Part shown: piece after piece, positions 7,488-14,585 of the stretch
Numbering within the stretch: the stretch's first letter is position 1
How the letters are laid out: each line of letters begins with the position of its first letter
NCBI RefSeq assembly: GCF_000316115.1
Contig: NZ_JH993797.1
Span: forward strand, 6,793,961-6,857,960
Direction: 5' to 3'
DNA length: 64,000 nucleotides
Source: Leptolyngbya sp. PCC 7375
Lineage (GTDB): Bacteria; Cyanobacteriota; Cyanobacteriia; Phormidesmidales; Phormidesmidaceae
Notes under the pieces: generated by a model
Seen by the model: the letters and a program-made list of their open reading frames with translations, nothing else
The model's database searches: none
Told to the model about the DNA's origin: nothing
Translations under genes and position numbers: made by a program

Positions 7488-7658
7488 ATGAGTGCTACAC
7501 CTGGCCAGCTGACACTAGAACAGCAGTTTAAACTAGAAACCCTAAAAACAGAAGTGCGCCAACTCACAAAGGAGCAAGCGCAAGACTATGTAATAGAAGC
7601 GTTCAGGCAGATGTTTGTAAAAGATAATTTAGTCAAGCATCTACTCAAGAATGCATAG
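7488..7658 (+). CDS. nblA: NblA-like phycobilisome degradation protein
   Basis: A 56-aa reading frame. The product has the NblA signature: LTLEQQFKLETL, then VRQLTKEQAQDYVIEAFRQM and a short basic C-terminus. NblA proteins are about 55-65 aa. They are helical adaptors that bind phycobilisomes and ClpC and drive their proteolysis. Phage-encoded NblA is known from several freshwater cyanophages, where it is thought to free amino acids and alter light harvesting during infection. The gene is divergent from gpI across a 50-base gap that holds a degenerate copy of the TTAACT palindrome (7452-7467). Confidence 0.92.
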   Translation: MSATPGQLTLEQQFKLETLKTEVRQLTKEQAQDYVIEAFRQMFVKDNLVKHLLKNA

Positions 7659-7702
7659 GACGAAAAGTAATTTTAAGCAAACCCTGTGACTCTTTGTATA
7701 CC

Positions 7703-7840
7703 TCACTTATCGACCAGTTCTAACTCGTCTAAATAAAAATTAAGTCCGCTCTCATCACAGGATCTAACAGGATCGTTTGGAATCACTGTGCAACTATTCA
7801 AATTAATTTCTTTAATAGTCCCGAATTGATTAACATATTT
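7703..7840 (-). pseudogene. In-frame extension of the next gene beyond a TGA
   Basis: Directly after the TGA at 7841-7843 the same frame stays open for another 45 codons (KYVNQFGTIKEINLN... then SGLNFYLDELELVDK) and looks coding. No start codon of its own is apparent. The simplest reading is that the upstream gene was once about 125 aa and was cut by a nonsense change; readthrough is an alternative. Confidence 0.4.
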
Positions 7841-8080
7841 TCAATATCTCATAAACCGTTCGGATTGAACTATTTTTACTTCAGATCCGATATGCACGGG
7901 TGTTTCTTTTACCGGGTTTGGCTTAACCCCACAATTTGGACATGGATTTTGAATACCATCGTGACGGCAGTGAAGACTATACCAAGTATGGTTACAGTGC
8001 TCGCATGTCCGTTTGAAGTGAAAAGACTCATCATCAGAATCGTCGTATTCTGAAAATTCGCAATTACAAATTTCTAGCAT
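7841..8080 (-). CDS. Small zinc-ribbon-like protein
   Basis: 79 aa. Cysteine/histidine pairs (CNC near residue 5, CEHC-NH, CRH, CPNCG) look like one or two zinc ribbons. An AGGTG ribosome-binding site precedes the ATG at 8080, and this strand is preferred over the overlapping plus-strand frame. It lies among tail-tip genes and has no tail homology, so it is probably a small insert (moron). The frame remains open past the stop (see 7703-7840). Confidence 0.6.
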   Translation of the reverse strand: MLEICNCEFSEYDDSDDESFHFKRTCEHCNHTWYSLHCRHDGIQNPCPNCGVKPNPVKETPVHIGSEVKIVQSERFMRY

Positions 8081-8117
8081 TATTCACCTATTCTCCATAC
8101 ACTACAGGTTTGATACG

Positions 8118-8387
8118 TTAGTCTTCATCTGTAAAGAATGATGGATCATAAAAACTTATCGCGATACATTGACGGGTATGCACCTTCGAGAAATCTTTCC
8201 AGTATCCATCTCCTTGGATACTGTGGTTTCCACAGTATCCCGTTACTGTATTTAGTTTTGCAGATACGATTACCGGTTGATTAACATCGTCGAATGCCGC
8301 GTCATCAACGGTTACCGGAGTAATAACGGGCGTATCATCTGGTACGTCTAGACTTTCCAATAGATTGATTAGTTCTCGTTTAGTCAT
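8118..8387 (-). CDS. Small hypothetical protein, paralogue of 29209-29442
   Basis: About 89 aa from the ATG at 8387, seven bases after GGAGG; an adjacent ATG at 8390 is also possible. The N-terminus MTKRELINLLE...VPDDTPVI is shared with the plus-strand gene at 29209-29442, so the element carries two diverged copies. The opening (residues 1-30) resembles small phage proteins that begin 'KREL...L...PDD.PV'. Function unknown. Confidence 0.65.
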   Translation of the reverse strand: MTKRELINLLESLDVPDDTPVITPVTVDDAAFDDVNQPVIVSAKLNTVTGYCGNHSIQGDGYWKDFSKVHTRQCIAISFYDPSFFTDED

Positions 8388-9204
8388 CATCGATCCTCCA
8401 CACACTACATGTCTGCCTCATTCTAGCTCGTCCATAAGGAGCGATTTCAGATAACCGGCCAGCCTCCAAATGATGTAAAATCTGTAACGGTTCCAGTTGC
8501 ACGATAATTCCAACGTGGTGAGGCATCCTACCTTGAAGTCTCATCAGAACGATATCGTGGAGTTTGAAAGGAAAATTACTAGTTTCACCCTCATGAACCT
8601 TCACCAGCCCCTGATCACCTAGATTCTCATCGTAGTCATTCCAAGTACCCCGCTTCAGCCGTTCTTGAAATTCATCTTCTGTAGGGGTTCGTTGGAAGTC
8701 CTTAATGGTATGTCCCAACATCCCCTGATAATACGATCGCAGCAGGGTAAGGCAGTCCGCACGTGCCCATTTCCATGGCCAACCGGTATAGAACTCTAAT
8801 CGTTTCGGATCGTTCTGTTTCTTGAACAGTGGCCAAGGGTGCAGACCTATGGGATCCCATAGGTCCCATTGATCAAACTCAACATGATAAAGCACGTAGG
8901 GAATCCCCACAGCACGTGCCGCACGAATATCTGTATCACTCAGTAATGCAGGTGATGATTCCCGCCAATGGGTATGGAAGATAGCCTGAATCTTCTCAGC
9001 CATCGCAGGCAGAATATTATCCGGCATTTGGAAATCATTCTGTTTAGTCGTAGAGTCTATGTCATCTACATCCCCAGCAGGGAGCACGTTCTCAATAGGT
9101 AAAACAGAATCATCATTAAGAATTAATCCACACACCTCCTCATTAGGCTTACTTCTCGCATGATCAGCAATGGCTTGTTTGATGTGAATAGGGATACTAT
9201 CCAA
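8380..9204 (-). CDS. Tail tip protein K: JAMM peptidase plus NlpC/P60 domain
   Basis: 274 aa, the two-domain layout of lambda gpK. The N-terminal Mov34/JAB domain shows H77-x-H79...S89-x-x-D92 with an acidic E22/E23. The C-terminal NlpC/P60 domain shows C151 (ARADCLTLL), H230 (HHVGIIV) and a downstream H244/H245. In lambda-like phages K is needed for tail-tip assembly and may trim peptidoglycan at entry. The start appears to be TTG, overlapping the preceding gene by eight bases, because no ATG precedes the JAMM domain. Confidence 0.85.
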   Translation of the reverse strand: MDSIPIHIKQAIADHARSKPNEEVCGLILNDDSVLPIENVLPAGDVDDIDSTTKQNDFQMPDNILPAMAEKIQAIFHTHWRESSPALLSDTDIRAARAVGIPYVLYHVEFDQWDLWDPIGLHPWPLFKKQNDPKRLEFYTGWPWKWARADCLTLLRSYYQGMLGHTIKDFQRTPTEDEFQERLKRGTWNDYDENLGDQGLVKVHEGETSNFPFKLHDIVLMRLQGRMPHHVGIIVQLEPLQILHHLEAGRLSEIAPYGRARMRQTCSVWRIDDD

Positions 9205-9829
9205 AATAATTACCCCGCTTGCTCAGCTCAACCAGAAACACAGCTAGTTCACTGTTATCTAAATCGATATTACTGGGGGTGAAAATCTCTATACCTGTGA
9301 ATGGGATGGCTAGATAGTTCGCATCATTATTTAGAAACTTGTCTGCCGGGTTGGTAATCAATTGCTCGAATATCAGTGTGTAAGGGCCGAAATAGTCTGC
9401 ACCCTCAATAGCACATAGACCTTTACAGACTGACCTCAAAACTACCTGAGGGGTCATATCATCCGTCTCAGATATTTCAAGGCCGAAGGCGAATTCCGTT
9501 ATTTCAGGAATGATCAACCCGTTGGCAGTAATCCGAGTCGGTTTCATACCAACTATGGCTTGTTCGCCTACTCGGAAATTAAATGGGAATTTGATCATCC
9601 CCGAAACATCAATATATGATTCATCGTACTCATCAGGGGATTGTGACTGCTGCTGATTGAGTAATTGCTGCTTTTCTTCGTTTACGGATTGAATACCTTT
9701 AGTTAAGGCTAATAACGAATTACTCAGTAGAAGTAGATCCGATTGAGCATCAACATCACCTGTTAACTTATTAGCTAATCGAGTGTTAGCTTCAATTATT
9801 TTTTCGTATGTGTCAATATAGTTATTCAT
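9197..9829 (-). CDS. Hypothetical tail-tip region protein
   Basis: 210 aa. An N-terminal helical, Q-rich coiled-coil region (about 1-70) precedes a beta-rich C-terminal half. It sits between the M-like and K-like genes, where lambda has L; the L homologue is instead at 58265-58936. A structural or assembly role in the tail tip is inferred from this position only. Confidence 0.5.
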   Translation of the reverse strand: MNNYIDTYEKIIEANTRLANKLTGDVDAQSDLLLLSNSLLALTKGIQSVNEEKQQLLNQQQSQSPDEYDESYIDVSGMIKFPFNFRVGEQAIVGMKPTRITANGLIIPEITEFAFGLEISETDDMTPQVVLRSVCKGLCAIEGADYFGPYTLIFEQLITNPADKFLNNDANYLAIPFTGIEIFTPSNIDLDNSELAVFLVELSKRGNYFG

Positions 9830-9968
9830 CTTTAATATCCCAATCTCTAGACTTTTCTAAGTTTTCTTTCCAAGCATTTAAGATTGCCTTGGTATTCTTT
9901 TTCACAGTTGGACTGTCTGGTTTATCTGATAGTATTTCCAACATTATCAAAGTATGAAAAATAGACAT
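9822..9968 (-). CDS. Very small hypothetical protein (48 aa)
   Basis: The start at 9968 follows AGGAG with eight-base spacing; a longer frame reaching 10040 would lie inside the M-like gene and is not favoured. The product is a short helical protein with a charged C-terminus. It overlaps the next gene by eight bases, so translation is coupled within the tail-tip operon. Confidence 0.55.
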   Translation of the reverse strand: MSIFHTLIMLEILSDKPDSPTVKKNTKAILNAWKENLEKSRDWDIKDE

Positions 9969-9990
9969 CTTGAATACTCCTGCTCTACGG

Positions 9991-10341
9991 TTAAGGATTA
10001 AAATCTTCAATAAATGTGGCTTGGAAATCCCAGACGCCATTAGGAGCTACAAACACTTTCCATCCGAACGTCCAGTCAATACACGTATAATTTCCATCTG
10101 GTGTAAGTCCATCGGGGCGGTACTCAAAGGGTAAGCCATCTCTATCCCTTAAAAAGCCGTCAAGCTCACCCTGATTAGTAATGACGGCTGACACACTCCA
10201 GGACCGACGCACAGCATTAATTAACTGTGAGCGAGACCGGTCGATCACTCCACCCTCAGACGCCTGTATAAGCGTGAATTTAGGCGTGTACTGGATTTGA
10301 TTGTTCCAAAATCCAACTAGAGGGATGATAGGGTAACTCAT
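9991..10341 (-). CDS. Minor tail protein M-like
   Basis: 116 aa. The layout (short N-terminus, RSRSQLINAVRRSWSVSAVI, then CIDWTFGWKVFVAPNGVWDFQATFIEDF) resembles the small phage tail-tip proteins of the lambda M/T4-like minor tail group. It is the first gene of the minus-strand tail-tip operon. The ATG lies inside a TTAACT-type palindrome (10333-10348), so transcription and translation starts may nearly coincide. Confidence 0.6.
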   Translation of the reverse strand: MSYPIIPLVGFWNNQIQYTPKFTLIQASEGGVIDRSRSQLINAVRRSWSVSAVITNQGELDGFLRDRDGLPFEYRPDGLTPDGNYTCIDWTFGWKVFVAPNGVWDFQATFIEDFNP

Positions 10342-10348
10342 AAGTTAA
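10333..10348. promoter_or_regulatory. TTAACT-type palindrome overlapping a start codon
   Basis: GTAACTCATAAGTTAA differs from the consensus at one base. The ATG of the M-like gene (10341-10339, minus strand) is in its centre, which is unusual for an operator. Confidence 0.55.
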
Positions 10349-10408
10349 AGAATTTAACTAGATCTATCATAACTTTGATTATCGAGTTATAACAGTGTGC
10401 TGAGTACG

Positions 10409-10672
10409 TTATGAGTTGTTATTTAAGTTTTCTTTGAACTTAAATAGCTTCTCTCGAATAGAATTTAACCTGAGACTTTTAATACGATCGCTTTTAATTG
10501 ATAAATCTAGTAACAGAGTCTGGGTAATACAATATAAGAATATATCAATCAGATCGGTGTCAAAAAAGTCCCAAACTTCATCATCAAGATAGCTTTCAGG
10601 ATCAAATAGCCCTGTGATTACTATTGCTGAGTGAGAATATTCATCTGTACTTTCAGTGTAACCATTAGTCAT
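10409..10672 (-). CDS. Small hypothetical protein
   Basis: 87 aa, acidic N-terminal half and basic C-terminal half. The ATG overlaps the preceding stop (ATGA), so it is coupled to the gene before it. No domain recognised. Confidence 0.55.
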   Translation of the reverse strand: MTNGYTESTDEYSHSAIVITGLFDPESYLDDEVWDFFDTDLIDIFLYCITQTLLLDLSIKSDRIKSLRLNSIREKLFKFKENLNNNS

Positions 10673-10869
10673 AATAGTTCTAGATATTTTCTTACTAAAT
10701 CTTGGTTGTTTTCAATCCAGGATAAAACCTCTTCAAACGCCATTTTCTCATAAGCAGATTCTTTAGAAAATGATCCATTAAGGTCTAATTTCAATTCATG
10801 CATTTTGGCCCCATGTTCATTTTGAAACACTTGGGCATCAATTGTTTTATAAGCTGTTATCTGTTCCAT
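10669..10869 (-). CDS. Small hypothetical protein
   Basis: 66 aa, helical and charged. It overlaps both neighbours (23 bases with the preceding gene, 4 with the next), forming a tight three-gene unit with 10409-10672 and 10847-11083. No domain recognised. Confidence 0.55.
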   Translation of the reverse strand: MEQITAYKTIDAQVFQNEHGAKMHELKLDLNGSFSKESAYEKMAFEEVLSWIENNQDLVRKYLELL

Positions 10870-11083
10870 TGGTACCTTTTAATGCTACATACTCTAAATC
10901 CGAATCATTAAACATTGCTTCGCCTTCTACATCTTCGTAGTTAAGCGAATCTAAAAAATCCTCTTTCATCTTTTCTATAATGCTTTTAGCATCCTCTACT
11001 GATGCACCCTCTGGGATTTCTACATTTCTGAATACAGTTTCACAGTCACTAAAGCTATAGTTTATTTGAATTTGTATCTTCAT
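10847..11083 (-). CDS. Small acidic hypothetical protein
   Basis: 78 aa, acidic, with a beta strand then helix pattern (IQIQINYSF... VEDAKSIIEKMKEDFLDSL). The start overlaps the end of a repeated gene-tail element (ATGA at 11083). Function unknown. Confidence 0.55.
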   Translation of the reverse strand: MKIQIQINYSFSDCETVFRNVEIPEGASVEDAKSIIEKMKEDFLDSLNYEDVEGEAMFNDSDLEYVALKGTNGTDNSL

Positions 11084-11135
11084 CGTTTAAATGCTCCAGT
11101 ATTTAGGTCAATAATCTCTAGTAAATGAATCACCC
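11081..11135 (-). repeat. Gene-tail repeat, copy 1 (shortened)
   Basis: A 55-base copy of the element at 11520-11605 and 12033-12118, lacking a 10-base internal piece. Read on the minus strand it ends with codons for LNTGAFKR and a TGA that overlaps the next ATG. Confidence 0.75.
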
Positions 11136-11522
11136 GCCGCCACTTAGTCCCCGATAACACAAAGGGATGGTGACAAGTACATTTTGCGCGTTGAAGTTGA
11201 CAGTACAAACAGCTGTCCCAGGTTGTCCAGAAATTCTCCCTTCAATGTAAGAGGATCCACCAACTACAAGTTGTGGTTCACGAGTGTGTGGCCCTGAAGG
11301 AGCAGGTAAATGTACCTGGCACCAGGGATGAGATGTAAATACGCCATACTCGTTGTAATCAATCCAACACATGGCCGTGCTAGATCCGCGAGTCTGTTCA
11401 GTGATGTGCCGGTTTGCCGGGTGAATAGTTATTGGTCCCGCAAAAACAGGTTTTGCAAGTACCCAGAGTAAACCTGCAAAAAGAAATTTCGTTGATGCTA
11501 TTATTTGCCGTTTTCTGTTCAT
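11130..11522 (-). CDS. Secreted or periplasmic small protein
   Basis: 130 aa with a clear signal peptide: basic start (MNRKRQ), hydrophobic core and a cleavage site near KPVFA-G. The mature part has four cysteines and a beta-rich pattern with Pro and Gly. It has no recognised family. The start overlaps the end of the repeat copy at 11520, and the stop lies within another copy, so the gene is bounded by repeats. An envelope or superinfection role is possible but not shown. Confidence 0.65.
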   Translation of the reverse strand: MNRKRQIIASTKFLFAGLLWVLAKPVFAGPITIHPANRHITEQTRGSSTAMCWIDYNEYGVFTSHPWCQVHLPAPSGPHTREPQLVVGGSSYIEGRISGQPGTAVCTVNFNAQNVLVTIPLCYRGLSGGG

Positions 11523-11671
11523 CGTTTAAATGCTCCAGTATTTAGGTTAATAATCTCTACTTCCTCAAGTAAATGAATCACCCCTAACTCATTATCTTGA
11601 ATGTCAAGTTCCATCAAAGCGTATGAGATCCCATATTCAATTGCACCTTGAATAAGGTCTAGCAGTTCTTT
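11519..11671 (-). pseudogene. C-terminal remnant of the RHH gene at 12032-12472
   Basis: An open stretch ending MELDIQDNELGVIHLLEE...NTGAFKR, nearly identical to the last 30 residues of the RHH protein encoded at 12032-12472. An in-frame TAA (11672-11674) precedes it, and no good start is seen. It is a duplicated gene end rather than a gene. Confidence 0.6.
11520..11605 (-). repeat. Gene-tail repeat, copy 2
   Basis: 86 bases almost identical to 12033-12118, with only a few differences. It lies directly upstream of the secreted-protein gene, whose ATG overlaps the repeat's terminal TGA. Confidence 0.85.
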
Positions 11672-11705
11672 TTAGAGATCAAGGTGCCTGTTCATGAGTT
11701 ATTAT

Positions 11706-12035
11706 TTACCCCCTCTTTGGATTGTCAAATACATTGTACTTATCAAAAAACTCGGGACATTCTTTCTGAAGAAGGTCGTTTGAAACTAGAACGTATTGAT
11801 CAAAAATAGGATCGCCATTTGGTTGTTCGTCATAGTCGGAATCATCAGTATCTTTGCAATGCTGTTCGCTTAATACGTCTACCCAAAATCTAGGATCTTG
11901 TTCGGTAGGCCAGTGTATTGCTATTTCAGCATCACTAGGTAAATCTGGATTATCTTTTCTAACTCGCTCTAAAATATACGCTTTAAACTCAAATTCAATA
12001 GTGTCCTCTAGACTTATAAAAAATCGTGAATTCAT
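11706..12035 (-). CDS. Hypothetical acidic protein
   Basis: 109 aa, strongly acidic in its second half (DTDDSDYDEQ). Its ATG overlaps the TGA of the RHH gene (ATGA), so it is coupled to it. No family recognised. Confidence 0.6.
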   Translation of the reverse strand: MNSRFFISLEDTIEFEFKAYILERVRKDNPDLPSDAEIAIHWPTEQDPRFWVDVLSEQHCKDTDDSDYDEQPNGDPIFDQYVLVSNDLLQKECPEFFDKYNVFDNPKRG

Positions 12036-12472
12036 CGTTTAAATGCTCCAGTATTTAGGTTAATAATCTCTACTTCCTCAAGTAAATGAATCACCCCTAA
12101 CTCGTCATCTTGAATGTCGATCTCATGGATGTTATACACTGCCACATCCTGATATAGCTTGCTATAGATTGTGATAGCGTTTCTAAGGTGATTACCCACC
12201 TGTTTATGCGACCGTTGGTTACCTCGACCAGTATTAAGGGTAGACAGTAACTCATAGTGCTCAGGACTGATTACCGGGTTAATAAACTCGCTGTAATCTG
12301 TGGATACCAAGCGTCTCAAATGAGGTTTGATATAGAGATACGCCCGGTAATAAAGGATCAGCGCTTCCGTAAACAGGCCGGTTTGAGTACGGCTATTAGA
12401 GATATGATCTTTTATCCAGTCTTTTAAGTCAGACGGGATTCTAATGGTTATGGATTGTTGAGATGTGGGCAT
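12032..12472 (-). CDS. Ribbon-helix-helix DNA-binding protein
   Basis: 146 aa. Residues 5-45 (SITIRIPSDLKDWIKDHISN, then TGLFTEALILYYRAYL) fit the RHH fold of CopG/Arc-type regulators; the remaining 100 residues are unassigned. The last 30 codons form the gene-tail repeat found twice more downstream. It follows a zinc-ribbon HTH gene with no gap, so the two may act together as regulators. Confidence 0.65.
   Translation of the reverse strand: MPTSQQSITIRIPSDLKDWIKDHISNSRTQTGLFTEALILYYRAYLYIKPHLRRLVSTDYSEFINPVISPEHYELLSTLNTGRGNQRSHKQVGNHLRNAITIYSKLYQDVAVYNIHEIDIQDDELGVIHLLEEVEIINLNTGAFKR
12033..12118 (-). repeat. Gene-tail repeat, copy 3 (within the RHH gene)
   Basis: This is the copy that lies in an intact gene and so is probably the parent of the copies at 11520 and 11081. 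It encodes IDIQDDELGVIHLLEE and NTGAFKR before the stop. Confidence 0.85.
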
Positions 12473-13032
12473 TACTCATCTTTTGGAACTGATTTATTTC
12501 TAGAATTAATACAGTGAATACAACCGCCTATAGTTTGATTAATGAGACTGTGTAATTGTCTAACATATGTTTTATTGCACGATAGACATTTAGCATTTAC
12601 CTTTGTTGCACGTACCTTTGTTTTTCCATTCCCACTAAACCCCATATAACGAGATGTAATTTCCCAACCTGGGATACTAACATCATCAATATCGAATACC
12701 TTCAAGCAATGATAACAACCCACTTTTTTATCAATTCTGTCTTTCTTAAGTATTCTTGGTTTACTTCCGCATGAGCATTGAACTAGCCATGACGGTGAAC
12801 ACCCTGGAATATATTTAAGAATCCTATTTTTACCTATTAAAGAACCTATTGGATATAGATTACTAAAATAATGATTTTTTGCCTGTTGAATATTTCTTTG
12901 TAAGTTGTGCGTTTTGATATATTTTCGTAGTGTGGGAGGCGTGACACCAAGAGCTTTTGCTACTTCTTTAATAGAATGACAACCCTTAGCATATTGTTTA
13001 ACCACTGAATGTCGCGATTTTATTTTACTCAT
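12472..13032 (-). CDS. HTH and zinc-ribbon DNA-binding protein
   Basis: 186 aa. A helix-turn-helix (SIKEVAKALGVTPPTLRKYI, about residues 20-40) is followed by a GKNRILKYIPG...W-V-CSCG...CYHC module, then CLSC...CIHC. This order resembles free-standing DNA-binding relatives of phage homing endonucleases, with zinc-binding cysteine pairs but no visible HNH catalytic motif. It probably binds DNA; target unknown. It overlaps both neighbours slightly. Confidence 0.6.
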   Translation of the reverse strand: MSKIKSRHSVVKQYAKGCHSIKEVAKALGVTPPTLRKYIKTHNLQRNIQQAKNHYFSNLYPIGSLIGKNRILKYIPGCSPSWLVQCSCGSKPRILKKDRIDKKVGCYHCLKVFDIDDVSIPGWEITSRYMGFSGNGKTKVRATKVNAKCLSCNKTYVRQLHSLINQTIGGCIHCINSRNKSVPKDE

Positions 13033-13354
13033 CTTTTGAAATTGGAATCAATTCTGTATGTTGGTATTTTTTAAGTTTTTCAATTATCGATGGTTCTGAA
13101 TTCCAATCATCTGCTGAAATCTCATTAACTAACCCCTGTTGATGCAAGAAGCCTAATGCATCAAAACATTTACGTTCCCATGCTTCTCGACCTCTAGGTT
13201 TCACATAAGAAAATAAACCATCGGGGGTTATATGATTACGCTGATAATCTTCCTCGAAAAGTTGCTTCAAAAACGCTAATACATGACCATCAGAAACACT
13301 GTCAATCAACTCCAATGACTCGGGTTTTAAGTAAAAAGATATCGAGTAAGCCAT
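13025..13354 (-). CDS. Hypothetical protein
   Basis: 109 aa. Helical, soluble, with LIDSVSDGHVLAFLKQLFEEDY near the start. It overlaps the next gene by eight bases. No domain recognised. Confidence 0.55.
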   Translation of the reverse strand: MAYSISFYLKPESLELIDSVSDGHVLAFLKQLFEEDYQRNHITPDGLFSYVKPRGREAWERKCFDALGFLHQQGLVNEISADDWNSEPSIIEKLKKYQHTELIPISKDE

Positions 13355-13364
13355 AATTTAATCC

Positions 13365-13637
13365 TTAATAAATTACGTATCCCAAACCTAAAGTGTCTGA
13401 TTGCAGATTTTGAAAATCAGAATACTCAACATCTGGGTAATCATCTGTTTCAAAACTTGGAATGCCTAATATTCCGACTAATACAGCAGCTAATGTTTTA
13501 CCTGGACTTGCATCTGTTTTAACGCCGAATGTTTCAGTCCCATACATACAACGACCTGAGTAATTTTCAACGATAGACGCGTCTATTTCTGAACCGTCTA
13601 ACATCTCTAATATGAACTATGCAGCATCTTTGGTCAT
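13365..13637 (-). pseudogene. Small gene with an in-frame amber near the start
   Basis: The best ribosome-binding site (GAGGAG, eight bases before ATG 13637) starts a frame reading MTKDAA-stop-FILEMLDGSEID... The TAG is at 13617-13619; the frame then stays open for 79 codons from an internal ATG at 13604, which has only a weak ribosome-binding site. Either the gene is broken, or translation restarts at 13604. The 79-aa part is acidic and unassigned. Confidence 0.5.
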
Positions 13638-13653
13638 AAAATTAACTCCTCAA

Positions 13654-13899
13654 TTAATATGTTTCGTCGTTAGGTGCCTCGGGTAGGGGCATCCAATGGG
13701 TCGGTGGAGTTTTTCTAGCGTCTAACTTTCCTAATAATCGCTCTAAGTCGTGCGTCCAATACGGTTTAGGTCGTGCGGCATATCTGTCATCATCAAAATT
13801 ACCAATGACTATCATTGCCCAAGTAACATAAGATCCCGGTCGATATAGTAATATCCTGGTTCCATCGGTTGGAGCTGTTTCTACTGGGTACCATTCCAT
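13654..13899 (-). CDS. DUF551-like phage protein
   Basis: 81 aa. The start MEWYPVETAPTDGTRILLY and the end THWMPLPEAP match the conserved ends of the DUF551 family of small phage proteins. No activity is established. It lies in the run of accessory genes between the tail tip and terminase modules. Confidence 0.75.
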   Translation of the reverse strand: MEWYPVETAPTDGTRILLYRPGSYVTWAMIVIGNFDDDRYAARPKPYWTHDLERLLGKLDARKTPPTHWMPLPEAPNDETY

Positions 13900-13908
13900 G
13901 GTTAAATC

Positions 13909-14178
13909 CTAACTTTGTCTCTCAATCTCAATTACATCAATCAAAGAGTCGCTATCAAAAAAGAATTGCTTAATATCATCTATTTGTGAGGGCATATCGG
14001 CTAAGTATTCTCGTTGATTATTTAATATTGCTTGATACTCTTCTTCTGTGTAACCATCTGATGAGACGTCTCTCATCAATCTATTTTTAATCGCTTCAAC
14101 GTAATTGTCAGCCTGTTCAACTGTTAGAACCAAGTCATTATTGTAAAAATCTGCATAACCAACAACAAACATTTCCAT
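13909..14178 (-). CDS. Small acidic hypothetical protein
   Basis: 89 aa from the ATG at 14178, six bases after AAGGAG; a longer frame to 14202 lacks such a site. Helical and acidic. Its ribosome-binding site overlaps the 3' part of a tRNA-like relic. Function unknown. Confidence 0.55.
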   Translation of the reverse strand: MEMFVVGYADFYNNDLVLTVEQADNYVEAIKNRLMRDVSSDGYTEEEYQAILNNQREYLADMPSQIDDIKQFFFDSDSLIDVIEIERQS

Positions 14179-14186
14179 AATTAACT

Positions 14187-14250
14187 CCTTACTCAAACAC
14201 AATGACCAAGTAGTTAAAAGCCGAGTGTTCTACCGTTGAGCTAATGAGGC
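14187..14250 (-). pseudogene. Decayed tRNA-Lys(UUU)-like sequence
   Basis: On the minus strand the first 39 bases read as a normal tRNA 5' half: 7-base acceptor strand GCCTCAT, TA, D-arm GCTC-AACGGTA-GAAC, anticodon 5' stem CTCGG and loop CTTTTAA (anticodon TTT). Beyond that, TGGTC and TTTGAGT recall the variable region and T loop, but the 3' strands of the anticodon, T and acceptor stems do not pair. It is a tRNA-derived relic, not a functional tRNA as read. Confidence 0.55.
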
Positions 14251-14260
14251 TAATAACTAA

Positions 14261-14461
14261 TTACAATTCCGTTGGCCAGGGTTGATTTTGTCTAGAACTA
14301 GCACGATCAAGCGCTGCCCAATTAGGATGGTTCTTTGATTGCCATATAAACTGTTGGATCAGCCGCACATCTTGCCGACTTAGAGTAAGTGCATCGCCAT
14401 TAGTTGTTTGGATAACTAAGTATCCATCTTGAACATATACAGAATTGCATTCATCATTCAT
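14261..14461 (-). CDS. Small hypothetical protein
   Basis: 66 aa, with a beta-hairpin-like start (SVYVQDGYLVIQTTNGDALTLS) and a helical middle. It is divergent from the terminase operon; the space between has three TTAACT half-sites (14468, 14476, 14488). Function unknown. Confidence 0.5.
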   Translation of the reverse strand: MNDECNSVYVQDGYLVIQTTNGDALTLSRQDVRLIQQFIWQSKNHPNWAALDRASSRQNQPWPTEL

Positions 14462-14585
14462 GACTAAATTAACTCATTAACTAACTTAATTAACTCAAGT
14501 GTAACTGGTCTCACACGAATTGGCTATACTTTTATGGAAAATTCAGTGTCTGCCTTATAGAACGTTAAAAACGACACAAAAATTC

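Noticed and set aside
7826..8053. Plus-strand frame opposite the zinc-ribbon-like gene
   Set aside because: The minus strand has a ribosome-binding site and metal-binding cysteine pairs; the plus frame lacks both.
13365..13637. Amber codon recoding in this phage
   Set aside because: Several clear genes end with TAG (for example at 15243-15245 and 41124-41126), so TAG works as a stop.
14187..14250. Functional tRNA-Lys gene
   Set aside because: The anticodon, T and acceptor stems cannot pair with the sequence present.
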